A stretch of 64,000 nucleotides of DNA from Mesorhizobium sp. YC-39 (GTDB taxonomy: Bacteria > Pseudomonadota > Alphaproteobacteria > Rhizobiales > Rhizobiaceae): positions 1,124,501 through 1,188,500 of the forward strand of contig NZ_JAOWPS010000002.1 in assembly GCF_025753795.1 (NCBI RefSeq). The letters run 5' to 3'. This document shows positions 25,541-35,111 of this stretch, in pieces (the first letter of the stretch is position 1; every line of letters starts with the position of its first letter). Below the pieces are notes generated by a model. The model saw nothing but the letters and a program-made list of their open reading frames with translations. It ran no database searches and had not been told where the DNA came from. A program made the position numbers and the translations under genes.

Positions 25541-26269
25541 TCAATGGTGGCCGCCTTCGAGATAGGCGGCACGCACTTCCGGATTGGCGAGCAGCTCCTT
25601 GCCGGTGCCGCTCATCGTCACATTGCCGTTGACCATGACATAGCCGCGCGTGGCGAGCTTCAGCGCGCCGAAGGCGTTCTGCTCGACCAGGAACACCGTC
25701 AGTCCCTGCGTACGGTTCAGCTCGCGGATGGCGTCGAAGATCTGCTTGACGATCAGCGGCGCCAGACCGAGCGACGGTTCGTCGAGCAGGAGCAGCTTCG
25801 GCCGCGCCATCAGAGCGCGCGCGATCGACAGCATCTGCTGCTCGCCGCCCGACAGTGTGCCGCCGCGCTGGGCAATACGTTCCTTCAGCCGCGGGAACAG
25901 CGTGAACACCTTCTCGACGTCCTCGTCATAGTGCTTGAGGTTGTCGAGGCTGGCGCCCATCTGCAGGTTTTCCATCACCGTCATGCGCGGAAAGATGCGG
26001 CGTCCCTCCGGCGACTGGGCGATGCGCATGCGCGCGATCTCGTGAGTCGGCAACTGGGTGATGTCGGTGCCGGCGAAGGTGATCGTGCCGGCGCGGGCCC
26101 GTGGTGCACCGAAGATGGTCATCATCAGCGTCGACTTGCCGGCGCCGTTGGCGCCGATCAGCGCTACGATCTCGCCTTGCTTGACGGTGACGTCGACGCC
26201 GTTCAGCGCCCGGATGTTGCCGTAGTAGGTCTGGACGCCCTTGATATCGAGCAGCGTTGTCCCGGCCAT
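25541..26269 (-). CDS. livF: branched-chain amino acid ABC transporter, ATP-binding protein
   Basis: The protein has 242 residues. Walker A is GANGAGKST, the signature LSGGEQQMLSIARALM and Walker B LLLLDEPSLGLAP, typical of LivF. It hydrolyses ATP with LivG to drive uptake. The ATG overlaps the livG stop codon by one base (TGATG), and a GTG one codon earlier is less likely. The protein ends in EVRAAYLEGG, as is usual for LivF. Confidence 0.95.
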   Translation of the reverse strand: MAGTTLLDIKGVQTYYGNIRALNGVDVTVKQGEIVALIGANGAGKSTLMMTIFGAPRARAGTITFAGTDITQLPTHEIARMRIAQSPEGRRIFPRMTVMENLQMGASLDNLKHYDEDVEKVFTLFPRLKERIAQRGGTLSGGEQQMLSIARALMARPKLLLLDEPSLGLAPLIVKQIFDAIRELNRTQGLTVFLVEQNAFGALKLATRGYVMVNGNVTMSGTGKELLANPEVRAAYLEGGHH

Positions 26270-27786
26270 CACTTGCGCCCTCCGCGCTTGCTTGCAGCAG
26301 TAGTCTTCCCGGAAACTGCGCTAGCAGTCTTCCCGGAAGCACGATCGGAGGGGTGGCTCGTTTCCACCTTGCCCGCATCGACACGACGCGAGAATTCCGT
26401 CTCCTTGCCCTGGCTGAGAAGCTTGGCCTGCTTGACCCACCCCTCGCGCGCGATGCGCCCGTCGAAGGCGAGATAGGCTTCGGCCGCCTCGACGTCGGAT
26501 TTATTCCATGCCGCGATCTGGTCGAAGTGGAAGATGCCGTGCTGGTTGAGCTTCTTCTCGTTGACCGTGCCGATTCCCTTGATGCGGGTCAGATTGTCGG
26601 CAGTGCCGCCGCGTGGCGCCGTGAGCCGGTTCGAAATCCCTGATGTCTTCGCCGTCGCCGGAGCCTTGACGGGCGGCTTTGCAGCGGAAGATTTCGCGGT
26701 TGGTTTGGCTGTCGGAACGGCGGCCAGCGAGGCTGACTGGCTTGCCGCCGCCTTCGCGCGGGCGTCGACCTGGCCGGCCTTGGAGGCGCCTTTCGACACC
26801 GTGACGCGTTCGCCCTCGCTGTGGCCGACCGTGTCGGTCACCGGCCCGGCGAGATATGAAGACGATGTGCCCGGACCATGCGCCGAGTCCGGACCGATAT
26901 CCAGCTGCTCGATCACGTCTTCGTCGCCGACTTCGGTCAGAACGGTCTCGACCTCTTCGTCGTCGACGCCGAGATAGGCGGCGATGACGCGCGGGTCGGT
27001 GCGCACCGACTGCGGATTGCCATCGGAGATCTTGCGCCCATATTCGAGCACGACGACATGGTCGGAAATCTGCATGACCACCGACATGTCGTGCTCGATG
27101 AGCAGGATCGACGTGCCGGTGTTCTTGATGTCCATCAGCAGCGCGTTGAGTGCCAGCGATTCCTTCGGATTGAGGCCGGCGGCCGGCTCGTCGAGGCAGA
27201 GCAGTTCCGGCCCCGTGCACATGGCCCGCGCGATCTCCAAACGACGCTGCGCGCCATAGGGCAGGTCACCGGCCGGATCATCGGCGCGGTCTACGAGATC
27301 GGCCTTCTCCAGCCAGTGCTTGGCGAGTTCGATCGATTCGGCCGATGCCTTGCGATAGCCGCTGAAGCCGAACAGACCGAGCACCGTATAGCCCGATGCC
27401 TTCATCAGCTTGTTGTGCTGGGCGACCAGAAGGTTCTCCAATAGCGTCATGCCCGAGAACAGACGGATGTTCTGGAAGGTACGCGCCACCTTGGCGCGCG
27501 CCGGGATTTCATGGTTTGGCAGGCGTTCGAGCAAATAGCTCGTGCCATCCTGCCGGCTGAGCGTGATCATGCCTTCCGTCGGTTTGTAGAAACCGGTGAT
27601 GCAGTTGAACACGGTGGTCTTGCCGGCGCCATTCGGCCCGATCAGCGCGGTGATCTCGCCGCGCCTGGCCTTGAAGGAGAGATCGCCGATGGCGACCAGG
27701 CCGCCAAACTTCATCGACAGATGCTCGACCTGCAGGATGGCATCGTTCGTGCCCGGGTTGGCTTTCTGAATCGAGCTCGCATTCAT
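26269..27786 (-). CDS. livG: branched-chain amino acid ABC transporter ATPase with C-terminal helix-hairpin-helix extension
   Basis: The protein has 505 residues, about twice the usual LivG length. Residues of about 1-270 are a normal LivG ATPase: Walker [10 protein letters not shown], signature [15 protein letters not shown], Walker [14 protein letters not shown]. After it comes an acidic, then Ala/Lys/Pro-rich linker. Residues from about 410 form a helix-hairpin-helix-like domain ([19 protein letters not shown]) followed by [17 protein letters not shown] and a basic tail. The same kind of tail is on ribosomal protein L21 in this window. The start overlaps the livM stop (TGATG). The frame is open upstream of 27786, but that is a shadow of livM. 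Confidence 0.93.
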   Translation of the reverse strand: MNASSIQKANPGTNDAILQVEHLSMKFGGLVAIGDLSFKARRGEITALIGPNGAGKTTVFNCITGFYKPTEGMITLSRQDGTSYLLERLPNHEIPARAKVARTFQNIRLFSGMTLLENLLVAQHNKLMKASGYTVLGLFGFSGYRKASAESIELAKHWLEKADLVDRADDPAGDLPYGAQRRLEIARAMCTGPELLCLDEPAAGLNPKESLALNALLMDIKNTGTSILLIEHDMSVVMQISDHVVVLEYGRKISDGNPQSVRTDPRVIAAYLGVDDEEVETVLTEVGDEDVIEQLDIGPDSAHGPGTSSSYLAGPVTDTVGHSEGERVTVSKGASKAGQVDARAKAAASQSASLAAVPTAKPTAKSSAAKPPVKAPATAKTSGISNRLTAPRGGTADNLTRIKGIGTVNEKKLNQHGIFHFDQIAAWNKSDVEAAEAYLAFDGRIAREGWVKQAKLLSQGKETEFSRRVDAGKVETSHPSDRASGKTASAVSGKTTAASKRGGRK

Positions 27787-29381
27787 CAGCCGTGGCCCTC
27801 CTTGGTGAAAGAGCTGGAGACAGCCCTTCGCTCCTTCAGGAAGGCGGTCGGCTCGCGGCTGCCGACGAAACCGCGCGGCTTCCACAGCATGACGATGACC
27901 ATGGCCATGCCGAACAAGAGCATGCGGTAGAGTTCCGGCGTGAAGTCGGGACCGAAGACCTGCTTCAGGAAATCGAGTTCGCGCAGTACCTCCGTGCCGC
28001 CGATCATCACCAGCGCGGCGACGGCGATGCCGACCAGCGAGCCCATGCCGCCGAGCACGACGATGGCAAGGATGATCGCCGATTCCAGGAAGACGAAGGA
28101 TTCGGGGCTGACAAAGCCTTGCCGCGCCGCGAAGAACGAGCCGGCGAAGCCGCCGAACATGGCGCCGGTGGCAAAGGCGGTGAGCTTGGTGGTGGTGGTG
28201 TTGATGCCGAGCGAACGGCAGGCGATCTCGTCCTCGCGCAGCGCTTCCCAGGCCCGGCCGACCGGCATACGCCGCAGCCTTATGGTGACGAAAGCGGTGA
28301 GCAGGCAAAGGCCGAGGATCAAATAGTAGAGGAATATCTTGTAGTAGGCGCTCGACGTGGCAATGTTCAGCACCTTGGCGATATAGTTCGGATCCGAGAC
28401 GTTGAACGTCATCAGGCCGAAGAAGGTGACCTTGGGAATGCCGGAGATGCCGGCCGAGCCATTGGTGACCTCGCGCCAGTTGATCAGCACGAGGCGGATG
28501 ATCTCGCCGAAGGCAAGTGTGACGATCGCCAGATAGTCGCCGCGCAGGCGCAGCACCGGAAAGCCGAGCAGCACGCCCCAGAAGGCGGCCATGGCGCCGG
28601 CGGCCGGCAGCAGGATCCAGAACGACAGGCCGTATTGGGTGCCGAGCAGCGCATAGGCATAGGCGCCGACCGCGTAGAAGGCGACATAGCCGAGGTCGAG
28701 CAGGCCAGCGAGGCCGACGACGATGTTCAGGCCCCAGGCCAGCATCACATAGATCAGGATCTGGATGCCGAAATTGTCGACCCATTTCAGCGAGCCTTGG
28801 AAACCGGCTGCTATCGACCCGCCGTAGAGAGCAAGCGACAGCACGACGATGATCGGGTAGAGCGCCAGCGCGGCGATACCGAGTGCCGAGAAATGGGCAT
28901 GGATGAAGGCCCGGAAATAAAACAGTACCGAGGCCAGGGCGTAGATGATCGCCAGCGCCCGCACGAACCGTGCATAGCCGGCAAGACCCGGCCCCAGCAG
29001 CCCGTCAAGAGAACTGGCCAAGACGAGCAGCAGGGCCGCGATCACGATCGCCGCGATGAAATAGGGCAGCCGGAAGAACCGCGTCGCCACGCTATCTGGC
29101 AACAGGCCGGTGGCGACATCGGCGATCTTCTGGTTGGCCATGAAAGGCTGGCCATATGCGACATAGAGGAAGCGCCCGACAGCGGTGGCGATCACCACGA
29201 TCGCGAGCAGGCCCCAGCGCTGCACCAGGATCAACTCGTTGGAGATGTTCTGGTCTGTCTTCAGCCCGATGAACAGCACGAACAGGCCGAGCGCGATGGC
29301 GCCGGCATACAACGCCTCGCGAAAAGCACGCTGTACGGGAGTGGCGACGACGTCGCGCTCCGGGGATACGGTGACGGCCAT
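27786..29381 (-). CDS. livM: branched-chain amino acid ABC transporter, permease
   Basis: The protein has 531 residues with about eleven membrane helices. The LivM core lies in the second half ([37 protein letters not shown], and the ATPase-contact loop [18 protein letters not shown]). The first 200 residues are extra helices and a longer N-terminus than in E. coli LivM. It forms the membrane channel with LivH. The stop overlaps the livG start, and the start lies 4 bases after the livH stop, so translation is coupled. Confidence 0.94.
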   Translation of the reverse strand: MAVTVSPERDVVATPVQRAFREALYAGAIALGLFVLFIGLKTDQNISNELILVQRWGLLAIVVIATAVGRFLYVAYGQPFMANQKIADVATGLLPDSVATRFFRLPYFIAAIVIAALLLVLASSLDGLLGPGLAGYARFVRALAIIYALASVLFYFRAFIHAHFSALGIAALALYPIIVVLSLALYGGSIAAGFQGSLKWVDNFGIQILIYVMLAWGLNIVVGLAGLLDLGYVAFYAVGAYAYALLGTQYGLSFWILLPAAGAMAAFWGVLLGFPVLRLRGDYLAIVTLAFGEIIRLVLINWREVTNGSAGISGIPKVTFFGLMTFNVSDPNYIAKVLNIATSSAYYKIFLYYLILGLCLLTAFVTIRLRRMPVGRAWEALREDEIACRSLGINTTTTKLTAFATGAMFGGFAGSFFAARQGFVSPESFVFLESAIILAIVVLGGMGSLVGIAVAALVMIGGTEVLRELDFLKQVFGPDFTPELYRMLLFGMAMVIVMLWKPRGFVGSREPTAFLKERRAVSSSFTKEGHG

Positions 29382-29385
29382 GATC

Positions 29386-30288
29386 TCAGACCTTTTCGAC
29401 TTCTGGCCGGCCCAATATGCCGGAAGGCAGGAAGATCAGCACGATCGCCAGGATGGAGAAGGCGGCGACGTCCTTGTAGTCGATCGAGAAATAGGCCGAC
29501 CACATGCTTTCGATGAAGCCGATCATCAGCCCGCCGAGCACCGCACCGGGCAGCGAGCCGATGCCGCCGAGCACCGCCGCGGTGAATGCCTTCACGCCGG
29601 GCACGAAGCCGTCGGAGAAAGCAATGACGCCATAATACATCAGGAACAGCGTGCCGGCGACGGCGGCAAGTGCGGCGCCCATGATGAAGGTGATGGAGAT
29701 GGTGCGGTCGACGTCGATGCCGAGCAGCGCCGCCATCTTGCGGTCCTGCTCGCACGCCCTTTGCGCTCGACCGAGCGAGGTCTTGTTGACCAGGTACCAG
29801 AACAGCGCCAAGAGCAGCGCGGTGACGACGACGATGATGATCTGCTTCAGCGACACGCTGATGCCCTCGATGTTATAGACCTTGGACACCATCGGCGGGA
29901 TCGGCTTGTTGCGCGGCCCTTGTGTCACCTGGACGAAGTTCGACAGCGCGATCGACATGCCGATCGCGGTGATCAGCGGCGCCAGCCGGAACGAACCGCG
30001 CAGCGGTCGATAGGCCACCTTCTCGATCGTCCAGTTGTACAGGCTGGTCAGAAGCATCGCCACGATCATCATGATCAGGAGCGCCAAGACCACCGGCACC
30101 GAATAGAACATAGCGCCGAGGATGAGGAAAACGATGAGGGCGGTGAAGGCGCCGACCATGAAGATGTCGCCATGGGCGAAATTGATCATGCCGATGATGC
30201 CGTAGACCATCGTGTAGCCGATCGCGATCAGCCCATAGATCGATCCCAGCGTCAGCCCGTTGATAAGCTGCTGGACAAAGTACTGCAT
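29386..30288 (-). CDS. livH: branched-chain amino acid ABC transporter, permease
   Basis: The protein has 300 residues and about eight membrane helices. It begins [20 protein letters not shown], the LivH signature, and contains [16 protein letters not shown] and the ATPase-contact loop [26 protein letters not shown] lies upstream of the ATG at 30288; an upstream open frame has no family similarity. It is the first gene of the livHMGF operon, and the promoter should lie in the 336-base gap that follows. Confidence 0.95.
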   Translation of the reverse strand: MQYFVQQLINGLTLGSIYGLIAIGYTMVYGIIGMINFAHGDIFMVGAFTALIVFLILGAMFYSVPVVLALLIMMIVAMLLTSLYNWTIEKVAYRPLRGSFRLAPLITAIGMSIALSNFVQVTQGPRNKPIPPMVSKVYNIEGISVSLKQIIIVVVTALLLALFWYLVNKTSLGRAQRACEQDRKMAALLGIDVDRTISITFIMGAALAAVAGTLFLMYYGVIAFSDGFVPGVKAFTAAVLGGIGSLPGAVLGGLMIGFIESMWSAYFSIDYKDVAAFSILAIVLIFLPSGILGRPEVEKV

Positions 30289-30624
30289 ACTGACTTGGCT
30301 CCCCTGGAATGTCGCCCATGCAGACGCATTCCTTTTCGTATTTCCCCTAGTCGTAAAGTTTCGAGCCCGGATTGCAACGTGATTTTTCAACCGTCATGCG
30401 TGTTTTGCCGACACGCCATCGGATTGCTCCGTTTTTTCCAATCCAGCCCCTGGACTATCGCGGACCCTATCATTGGCATAACGCAATGTCTTTGACGATT
30501 CAGCCGTATCATGCACCGCGTTTCGAAGAAATCGCCGTCAAAATAAGTTGATGAGAAGGATCGTTGCGCCGGCGAGCGCAATCCTTTTCACATCTCCTTG
30601 CTTTCCCTTGGGTCAGGACTCTCC
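30289..30624. other. intergenic region between livH and hydroxyproline epimerase
   Basis: A 336-base non-coding stretch. It holds the 5' region of livH on the minus strand. It also holds a bulged hairpin (AAGGA..TTGCGC/GCGCAA.TCCTT, about 30556-30588) that lies just past the epimerase stop and may end that operon. The hairpin has no T tract. I find no convincing -35/-10 pair. Confidence 0.5.
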
Positions 30625-31626
30625 CTATTTGACGACGAATCCATGTGCGAACGGGTCACGGTCGTCGATGAAGATCGTGTTCAATCCAGTCATGCGCGCC
30701 CAGCCGCCGATCGAGGGAACGATCGCCGGCTTGCCCGCCACCTGGACCTCTTTCTCGACCCTGCCCTTGAACAGCGAGCCGATGATCGATTCGTGAATGA
30801 AATCGTCGCCAGCCCTGAGCGCGCCTTTGGCGTGGAGTTGCGCCATCCGCGCCGAGGTGCCAGTGCCGCAAGGCGAGCGGTCAATCGCCTTGTCGCCGTA
30901 GAAGACCGCGTTGCGGGCATCGGCTTCGGGGTTAGTCGGCTCGCCGGTCCACAGCATGTGCGACAGCTGATTGATACCGGGATTCTCGGGATGCTCGAAC
31001 TTGTACTTCTCGTTGAGTCGCTGCCGCACCACCGGGCTCCAGGCGATCAGGTCGCCCGCCGAATGGTCGGCCATGTCGCGAAAATTCTTCTGCGGCTCAA
31101 CGATTGCGTAGAAATTGCCGCCATAGGCGACATCGACGCTGATCTCGCCGAGCTGAGGACAATCCACAGTCAGCCCTTCGGCATGGAGGAAGGACGGCAC
31201 ATTGGTGATGCGCACCTCTTCGACATATTCGCCGACCTGTTTGTACTCGGCGACGACCCGTCCGGCCGGTGTGTCCAGCCTTAGCACGCCCGGGGTCTTC
31301 GGCTTGATCAGTCCGTGCTCAATGGCCATCGTCACTGTTCCGATGGTGCCGTGGCCGCACATCGGCAGGCAGCCCGAGGTTTCGATGAACAATATGGCGA
31401 TGTCGCAATCATCGCGCGTCGGCGGATAGAGGATCGAGCCGGACATCACGTCATGGCCGCGCGGCTCGAACATCAGCCCGGTGCGGATCCAGTCATATTC
31501 GGCCAGGAAATGGGCGCGCCGCTCCATCATCGTCGAGCCTTCGAGCGGCGGTCCGCCGCCTGCGACCAGCCGCACCGGATTGCCGCAGGTGTGGCCGTCG
31601 ATGCAGAAGAAGGAATGGCGCGCCAT
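30625..31626 (-). CDS. 4-hydroxyproline 2-epimerase (proline racemase family)
   Basis: The protein has 333 residues. Both catalytic cysteines are present: Cys90 in MCGHGTIG and Cys253 in SPCGTGTSA. The neighbouring enzymes fit a hydroxyproline route, so the reaction is probably trans-4-hydroxy-L-proline to cis-4-hydroxy-D-proline. Proline racemase and trans-3-hydroxyproline dehydratase belong to the same family; the Cys pair excludes the dehydratase form, which has Thr in the second place. It is the last gene in the minus-strand run of three. Confidence 0.9.
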   Translation of the reverse strand: MARHSFFCIDGHTCGNPVRLVAGGGPPLEGSTMMERRAHFLAEYDWIRTGLMFEPRGHDVMSGSILYPPTRDDCDIAILFIETSGCLPMCGHGTIGTVTMAIEHGLIKPKTPGVLRLDTPAGRVVAEYKQVGEYVEEVRITNVPSFLHAEGLTVDCPQLGEISVDVAYGGNFYAIVEPQKNFRDMADHSAGDLIAWSPVVRQRLNEKYKFEHPENPGINQLSHMLWTGEPTNPEADARNAVFYGDKAIDRSPCGTGTSARMAQLHAKGALRAGDDFIHESIIGSLFKGRVEKEVQVAGKPAIVPSIGGWARMTGLNTIFIDDRDPFAHGFVVK

Positions 31627-31638
31627 GTTTGGACCCTG

Positions 31639-32958
31639 TCAGAACCGGTTCGGAGAGAAAGAAGAAAGATCAAGCGCCGGATTTTGCCCGAAAACGAGTT
31701 CGCGGATCAACCGTGCAGTGGCGGTCGCCTGGGTCAGGCCGAGATGGCCGTGACCGAAGGCATAGATGATATTGCCGCCCTGCCTGGTGCGACCGATCAC
31801 CGGCAGCGAATCCGGCAACGACGGCCTAAATCCCATCCATTCGCGGCCACCCGAGGGATCGAGCCCCGGCAGGAAATTTTGCGCCTTGCGCAGCAGCGCC
31901 TTTGATCGGGCAAAGTTGGGCGGCCGCTCGATACCGCCGAGTTCGACAGCACCGCCGACGCGCAGACCCGTTTCGAGCGGCGTGATGACGAAGCCGTGCC
32001 CGGAAAAGATCAGCATCCGCTTCACGTCGAAGGCGCTCTTCGGCAACGTCGTGTTGTAGCCGCGCTCGGTTTCCAGCGGGATGCGATCGCCAAGCTGCCT
32101 CGCCAGGAGATGTGACCATGCCCCGGCAGCGATGACCAGATGCCTTGCCTGCCGCGCGCTGCCGTCGGCCAGCGTCAGCGTCACGCCGTCCTGTCTCGCT
32201 TCGACCCGGTCGATCCGTGCTTTTTCAAAACGCGCGCCCTTGGTCTCGGCATAGGCCCAGATCGCCTTGCCCAGCAATTTCGGATCGGCAATCGTCTTCC
32301 ACCCCGGCACGAATGTGCCCTTGACGAAGCGTGGCGACAGGCCGGGCTGCAAGGCGGCGAGAGCACCGCCGTCGACATGACTGAAGCCGATGCCGAAGCG
32401 TTTGCGCGCCGCCCAGCCCGGCAGCGACGCCCTGAATTCGGCCTCGCTCTCATAGAGTTCGAGCGAGCCGTCCTCGCGCAGCATGGTTGTCGTACCCGAG
32501 CGCGCCATCAGCCCGGCCCACTCAGCCTCGGCAAGCCGCATCAGTCCGGCTTGTGCGGCAAGGCCGGCCTCGTAGCGATCGCTGCGCCCGGCGCGCCAGA
32601 AGCGGACCAGCCAGGGCATGAGTGTCGGCAGATAGGCAGGCGGGATGCTGAGCGGGCCGAGCGGATCGGCAAGCCATTTCGGCAATTGCCTGATCATGCC
32701 CTTGTGGGCCAGCGGCAAGACATCGGAGAAGGCAAAGGCCGCGGCATTGCCCGAACTCGTTTCCTCGCAAATGCCCGTCCGATCGAAGATCGTGACATCT
32801 CGTCCCGCCTCGGCCAGATAGGCAGCGGCGCAAATACCGATGATGCCGCCTCCGACGATGGCAATGTCTATCCCTTCTCCCCGTTCACGGGGAGAAGGTG
32901 CCCGAAGGGCGGATGAGGGGCGGCGCCCTGCTTCTGTCGACCTGGAATTTCCTTGCAC
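31639..32958 (-). CDS. FAD-dependent D-amino-acid (hydroxyproline) dehydrogenase with repeat-derived N-terminus
   Basis: The protein has 439 residues if it starts at the GTG at 32958. The FAD-binding fold starts at about residue 31 (DIAIVGGGIIGICAAAYL), and the C-terminus has GFRPSLPDSLPVIG and GHGHLGLTQ, as in DadA-like oxidoreductases. The likely reaction is oxidation of cis-4-hydroxy-D-proline to pyrroline-4-hydroxy-2-carboxylate. Residues 12-29 are encoded by a REP-like palindrome, and the codon where homologues begin (before DIAIVGG) is ATA here, not a start. GAGG lies 10 bases before the GTG. If no start works, the gene would be silent. Confidence 0.85.
   Translation of the reverse strand: MQGNSRSTEAGRRPSSALRAPSPRERGEGIDIAIVGGGIIGICAAAYLAEAGRDVTIFDRTGICEETSSGNAAAFAFSDVLPLAHKGMIRQLPKWLADPLGPLSIPPAYLPTLMPWLVRFWRAGRSDRYEAGLAAQAGLMRLAEAEWAGLMARSGTTTMLREDGSLELYESEAEFRASLPGWAARKRFGIGFSHVDGGALAALQPGLSPRFVKGTFVPGWKTIADPKLLGKAIWAYAETKGARFEKARIDRVEARQDGVTLTLADGSARQARHLVIAAGAWSHLLARQLGDRIPLETERGYNTTLPKSAFDVKRMLIFSGHGFVITPLETGLRVGGAVELGGIERPPNFARSKALLRKAQNFLPGLDPSGGREWMGFRPSLPDSLPVIGRTRQGGNIIYAFGHGHLGLTQATATARLIRELVFGQNPALDLSSFSPNRF
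32873..32932. repeat. REP-like palindromic repeat inside a coding region
   Basis: CCTTCTCCCC-GTTCA-CGGGGAGAAGG is a perfect hairpin, followed by GTGCCCGAAGGGCGGATGAG. This is a repeat very common between genes of rhizobia and other alphaproteobacteria. It lies at the 5' end of the oxidoreductase gene, in frame and without a stop. Confidence 0.8.
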
Positions 32959-32970
32959 GTGGGCAGAGCC

Positions 32971-33864
32971 TCAGAACTGCGGCAGCTTCGGCCTCACCGC
33001 CAGCGCATCCCTGACGATTTTCTCAACCGCCTTGCGGCGCTCGCCCGACAGCGGCTGCCGCGGCATGCGCACGCGGTCGTTGGTGTTGATGGCAAAAACC
33101 TCAGCAAGCTTGATGTTCTGCACCAGATAAGTCGACACGTCGAGGTCGAGCAGCGGCCGGAACCAGCGGTAGATGCTCAACGCTTCCTCGCGACGGCCCT
33201 GCTTCATCAGCTGGTAGATGGCGACGGTCTCGCGTGGGAACGCAGTGACCAGACCTGCCACCCAGCCGATGGCGCCGACCGACAGTGCCTCGAAGGCGAG
33301 ATTGTCGACGCCGGTGAACAGGTCGTAGCGGTCGCCGAAGCGGTTGATGATCTCGGTCGAGCGGCGGATGTCGTCGGAGGATTCCTTGATGGCGACAAAG
33401 CGCTTGTCCGAGGCCAGTTCCTCCATCTGGTCGACGGTGACGTCGACGCGGTAGGCGAGCCGGTTGGAATAGATCATGACAGGCAGGTCGCCGGCCTCGG
33501 CGACGGCCCGCAGCGCGGCAACCGTCTCCTGCGGATTGGTATGATAGATCGGGCTCGGAACCACCATCAGGCCGTTCGCACCGGCCTTCGCCGCACGGCG
33601 CGCAATGCTGGCGGCCTCGCGGGTACCGGCTTCGTTGACCGTCAGCAGGACCGGCTTCTTGCCGGCGACCTTCTGCGCGGTCTTCAGCACCTCGATCTTC
33701 TCGTCATGCGACAGCATCGGCCCTTCGCCGAGCGAGCCGCAGACGATGATGCCGTCGCAGCCGGCCTCCATCTGCAAGCCAAAGCAGCGCTCCATCTCGG
33801 CATGGTCGAGGCCGTCGTTCTCAGTGAATTTGGTCGTGACGGCGGGGAAAACTCCGGTCCACAT
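32971..33864 (-). CDS. DapA-family aldolase, probable pyrroline-4-hydroxy-2-carboxylate deaminase
   Basis: The protein has 297 residues. It has the (beta/alpha)8 family pattern with the Schiff-base lysine Lys160 in FVAIKESSDD and Tyr133 in VMIYSNR; GSLGEGPML is the carboxylate-binding loop. The neighbours (epimerase, D-amino-acid oxidoreductase and GntR) point to hydroxyproline breakdown, where a DapA-like deaminase makes 2-oxoglutarate semialdehyde. A plain DHDPS or KDG-aldolase is possible but less fitting. It is the first gene of the operon and lies just downstream of the two GntR operators. Confidence 0.88.
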   Translation of the reverse strand: MWTGVFPAVTTKFTENDGLDHAEMERCFGLQMEAGCDGIIVCGSLGEGPMLSHDEKIEVLKTAQKVAGKKPVLLTVNEAGTREAASIARRAAKAGANGLMVVPSPIYHTNPQETVAALRAVAEAGDLPVMIYSNRLAYRVDVTVDQMEELASDKRFVAIKESSDDIRRSTEIINRFGDRYDLFTGVDNLAFEALSVGAIGWVAGLVTAFPRETVAIYQLMKQGRREEALSIYRWFRPLLDLDVSTYLVQNIKLAEVFAINTNDRVRMPRQPLSGERRKAVEKIVRDALAVRPKLPQF

Positions 33865-33879
33865 AATTGTCGCTCCATC

Positions 33880-33898
33880 TGATATATCAGTGATATAT
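33880..33898. promoter_or_regulatory. GntR operator 1
   Basis: TGATATATCA (33880-33889) is a perfect palindrome, followed after one base by the half site TGATATAT. It lies 16 bases before the DapA-like start. Confidence 0.7.
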
Positions 33899-33934
33899 TT
33901 GTTAAGAGAGCTGCTGTCAATGTTGAATCTGCTA

Positions 33935-33955
33935 TGATATATCAAAAATATATCA
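33935..33955. promoter_or_regulatory. GntR operator 2
   Basis: TGATATATCA (33935-33944) is followed by the half site ATATATCA (33948-33955). The two full sites are 55 bases apart, about five helical turns, in the region between the two divergent genes. This supports looping or cooperative binding by the GntR dimer. Confidence 0.7.
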
Positions 33956-33967
33956 GGAGACGTCATA

Positions 33968-34621
33968 TTGGTATATGAGAATTCAAGCTCGGAGCCGGCC
34001 GCGGCGAAAGCCTACCGCGTGCTCGAGCACATGATCGTAACGCTGGAGTTGGCGCCGGCAAGCTTCGTGACCGAGGGCGCGCTGATCGACAGGCTCGGGC
34101 TCGGCCGCACACCGGTACGCGAGGCGATCCAACGGCTGGCCTGGGAAGGCCTACTCGATGTCCGTCCGCGCGCCGGCATCGCGATTGCCCCGCTCCATCC
34201 CGGCGATTGGCTGCGCGTCCTAGATGCGCGGCGTGGCGTCGAGGTGGTCCTGGCCCGCTCGGCCGCCCGCTTCGTCACCCGCGAGGCCGCCGACCTGTTT
34301 CACGACGCCGCGCTCGCGATGCAGAGGGCGGTGATTTCTGGCAATGTGCTGGCCTTTATCCAGGCCGACAAGGCACTAGACGAGGCACTGGCGCTGGCCG
34401 CCGACAACCCCTTCGCCGCCAGGCTGGCGGCGCCCTTGCAGACCCACAGCCGCCGCTTCTGGTTCCGCTACAAGGCCGACACCGGGCTCGCCGAATCGGC
34501 CGAGCATCACGTCGCGCTGATCCGCTCGATCCTCGCCGGCGACGAGGAGACCGCGGCCAAGGATGCCAAGCGCCTGATGGCGCTGTTGCGCGGCCACGCC
34601 GAGGTGGCGGCCACGCGCTAA
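33968..34621 (+). CDS. GntR family regulator, FCD (FadR) type
   Basis: The protein has 217 residues. The winged helix is in ALIDRLGLGRTPVREAIQRLAWEG; the FCD ligand domain follows, with the conserved Asp and His metal residues near LDEALALAADNPF and AEHHVALIRSI. The start is TTG at 33968 with AGGAG 8 bases upstream; the ATG at 33975 is out of frame. Operator 2 ends 13 bases before the start. It most likely represses itself and the divergent hydroxyproline operon and releases DNA when a pathway intermediate is present. Confidence 0.9.
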   Translation: MVYENSSSEPAAAKAYRVLEHMIVTLELAPASFVTEGALIDRLGLGRTPVREAIQRLAWEGLLDVRPRAGIAIAPLHPGDWLRVLDARRGVEVVLARSAARFVTREAADLFHDAALAMQRAVISGNVLAFIQADKALDEALALAADNPFAARLAAPLQTHSRRFWFRYKADTGLAESAEHHVALIRSILAGDEETAAKDAKRLMALLRGHAEVAATR

Positions 34622-34634
34622 TTCACAGTGAGAG

Positions 34635-35048
34635 CTAGCCCTCAGCCGGCTCCTTCTGCGCCGCCCATTTCAGCAAAGCGTCGAGCGCGGGGCACAGAGC
34701 CTGGCCCCAATCGGTCAGACAGTATTCGACCTTCGGTGGCACCTGATGGTGCACGATGCGGCGGACGATCCCGTCGGCTTCCATCTGCCTGAGTTGCTGG
34801 ATCAGCATCTTTTGCGAGATCGCCGGGATCGCCCGTTCGAGATCGGAGAAGCGCAGCACCTTGCCGCCGAACAAATGGAACAGGATCACCAGCTTCCAGC
34901 GGCCTTCCAGGATGCGGAGTACATTTTCCACGCCACTCGCCGCGGACGTCGGCGTCAGCACTTTACCCTTGCTTGCGGACTCGCCCTTACTTTCAGGCAA
35001 GTACCTTACTTTTTCGTCGGTTCTTGTCATTTCCTCAGCATACCGCAT
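34635..35048 (-). CDS. HxlR family transcriptional regulator
   Basis: The protein has 137 residues. It has the HxlR winged helix, with LEGRWKLVILFHLFGGKVLRF and the recognition segment ISQKMLIQQLRQMEADGIV and then PKVEYCLTDWG. The N-terminal 35 residues are extra and polar. The best start is uncertain: the ATG at 35048 lacks a clear ribosome site and the ATG at 35030 has one that is too close. It is divergent from a SnoaL-like gene with only 63 bases between, a frequent pairing in which HxlR controls its neighbour. Confidence 0.88.
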   Translation of the reverse strand: MRYAEEMTRTDEKVRYLPESKGESASKGKVLTPTSAASGVENVLRILEGRWKLVILFHLFGGKVLRFSDLERAIPAISQKMLIQQLRQMEADGIVRRIVHHQVPPKVEYCLTDWGQALCPALDALLKWAAQKEPAEG

Positions 35049-35111
35049 TTTAGGGACCGGACAAGGCCGTGGATGTCATCGACGGCGACCTCAGCAACCG
35101 GAGACGAAACC

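Noticed and set aside
26269..28785. 838-residue minus-strand frame
   Set aside because: The part before 27786 is the reverse-frame shadow of livM. LivG starts at 27786 by stop-start overlap and homology.
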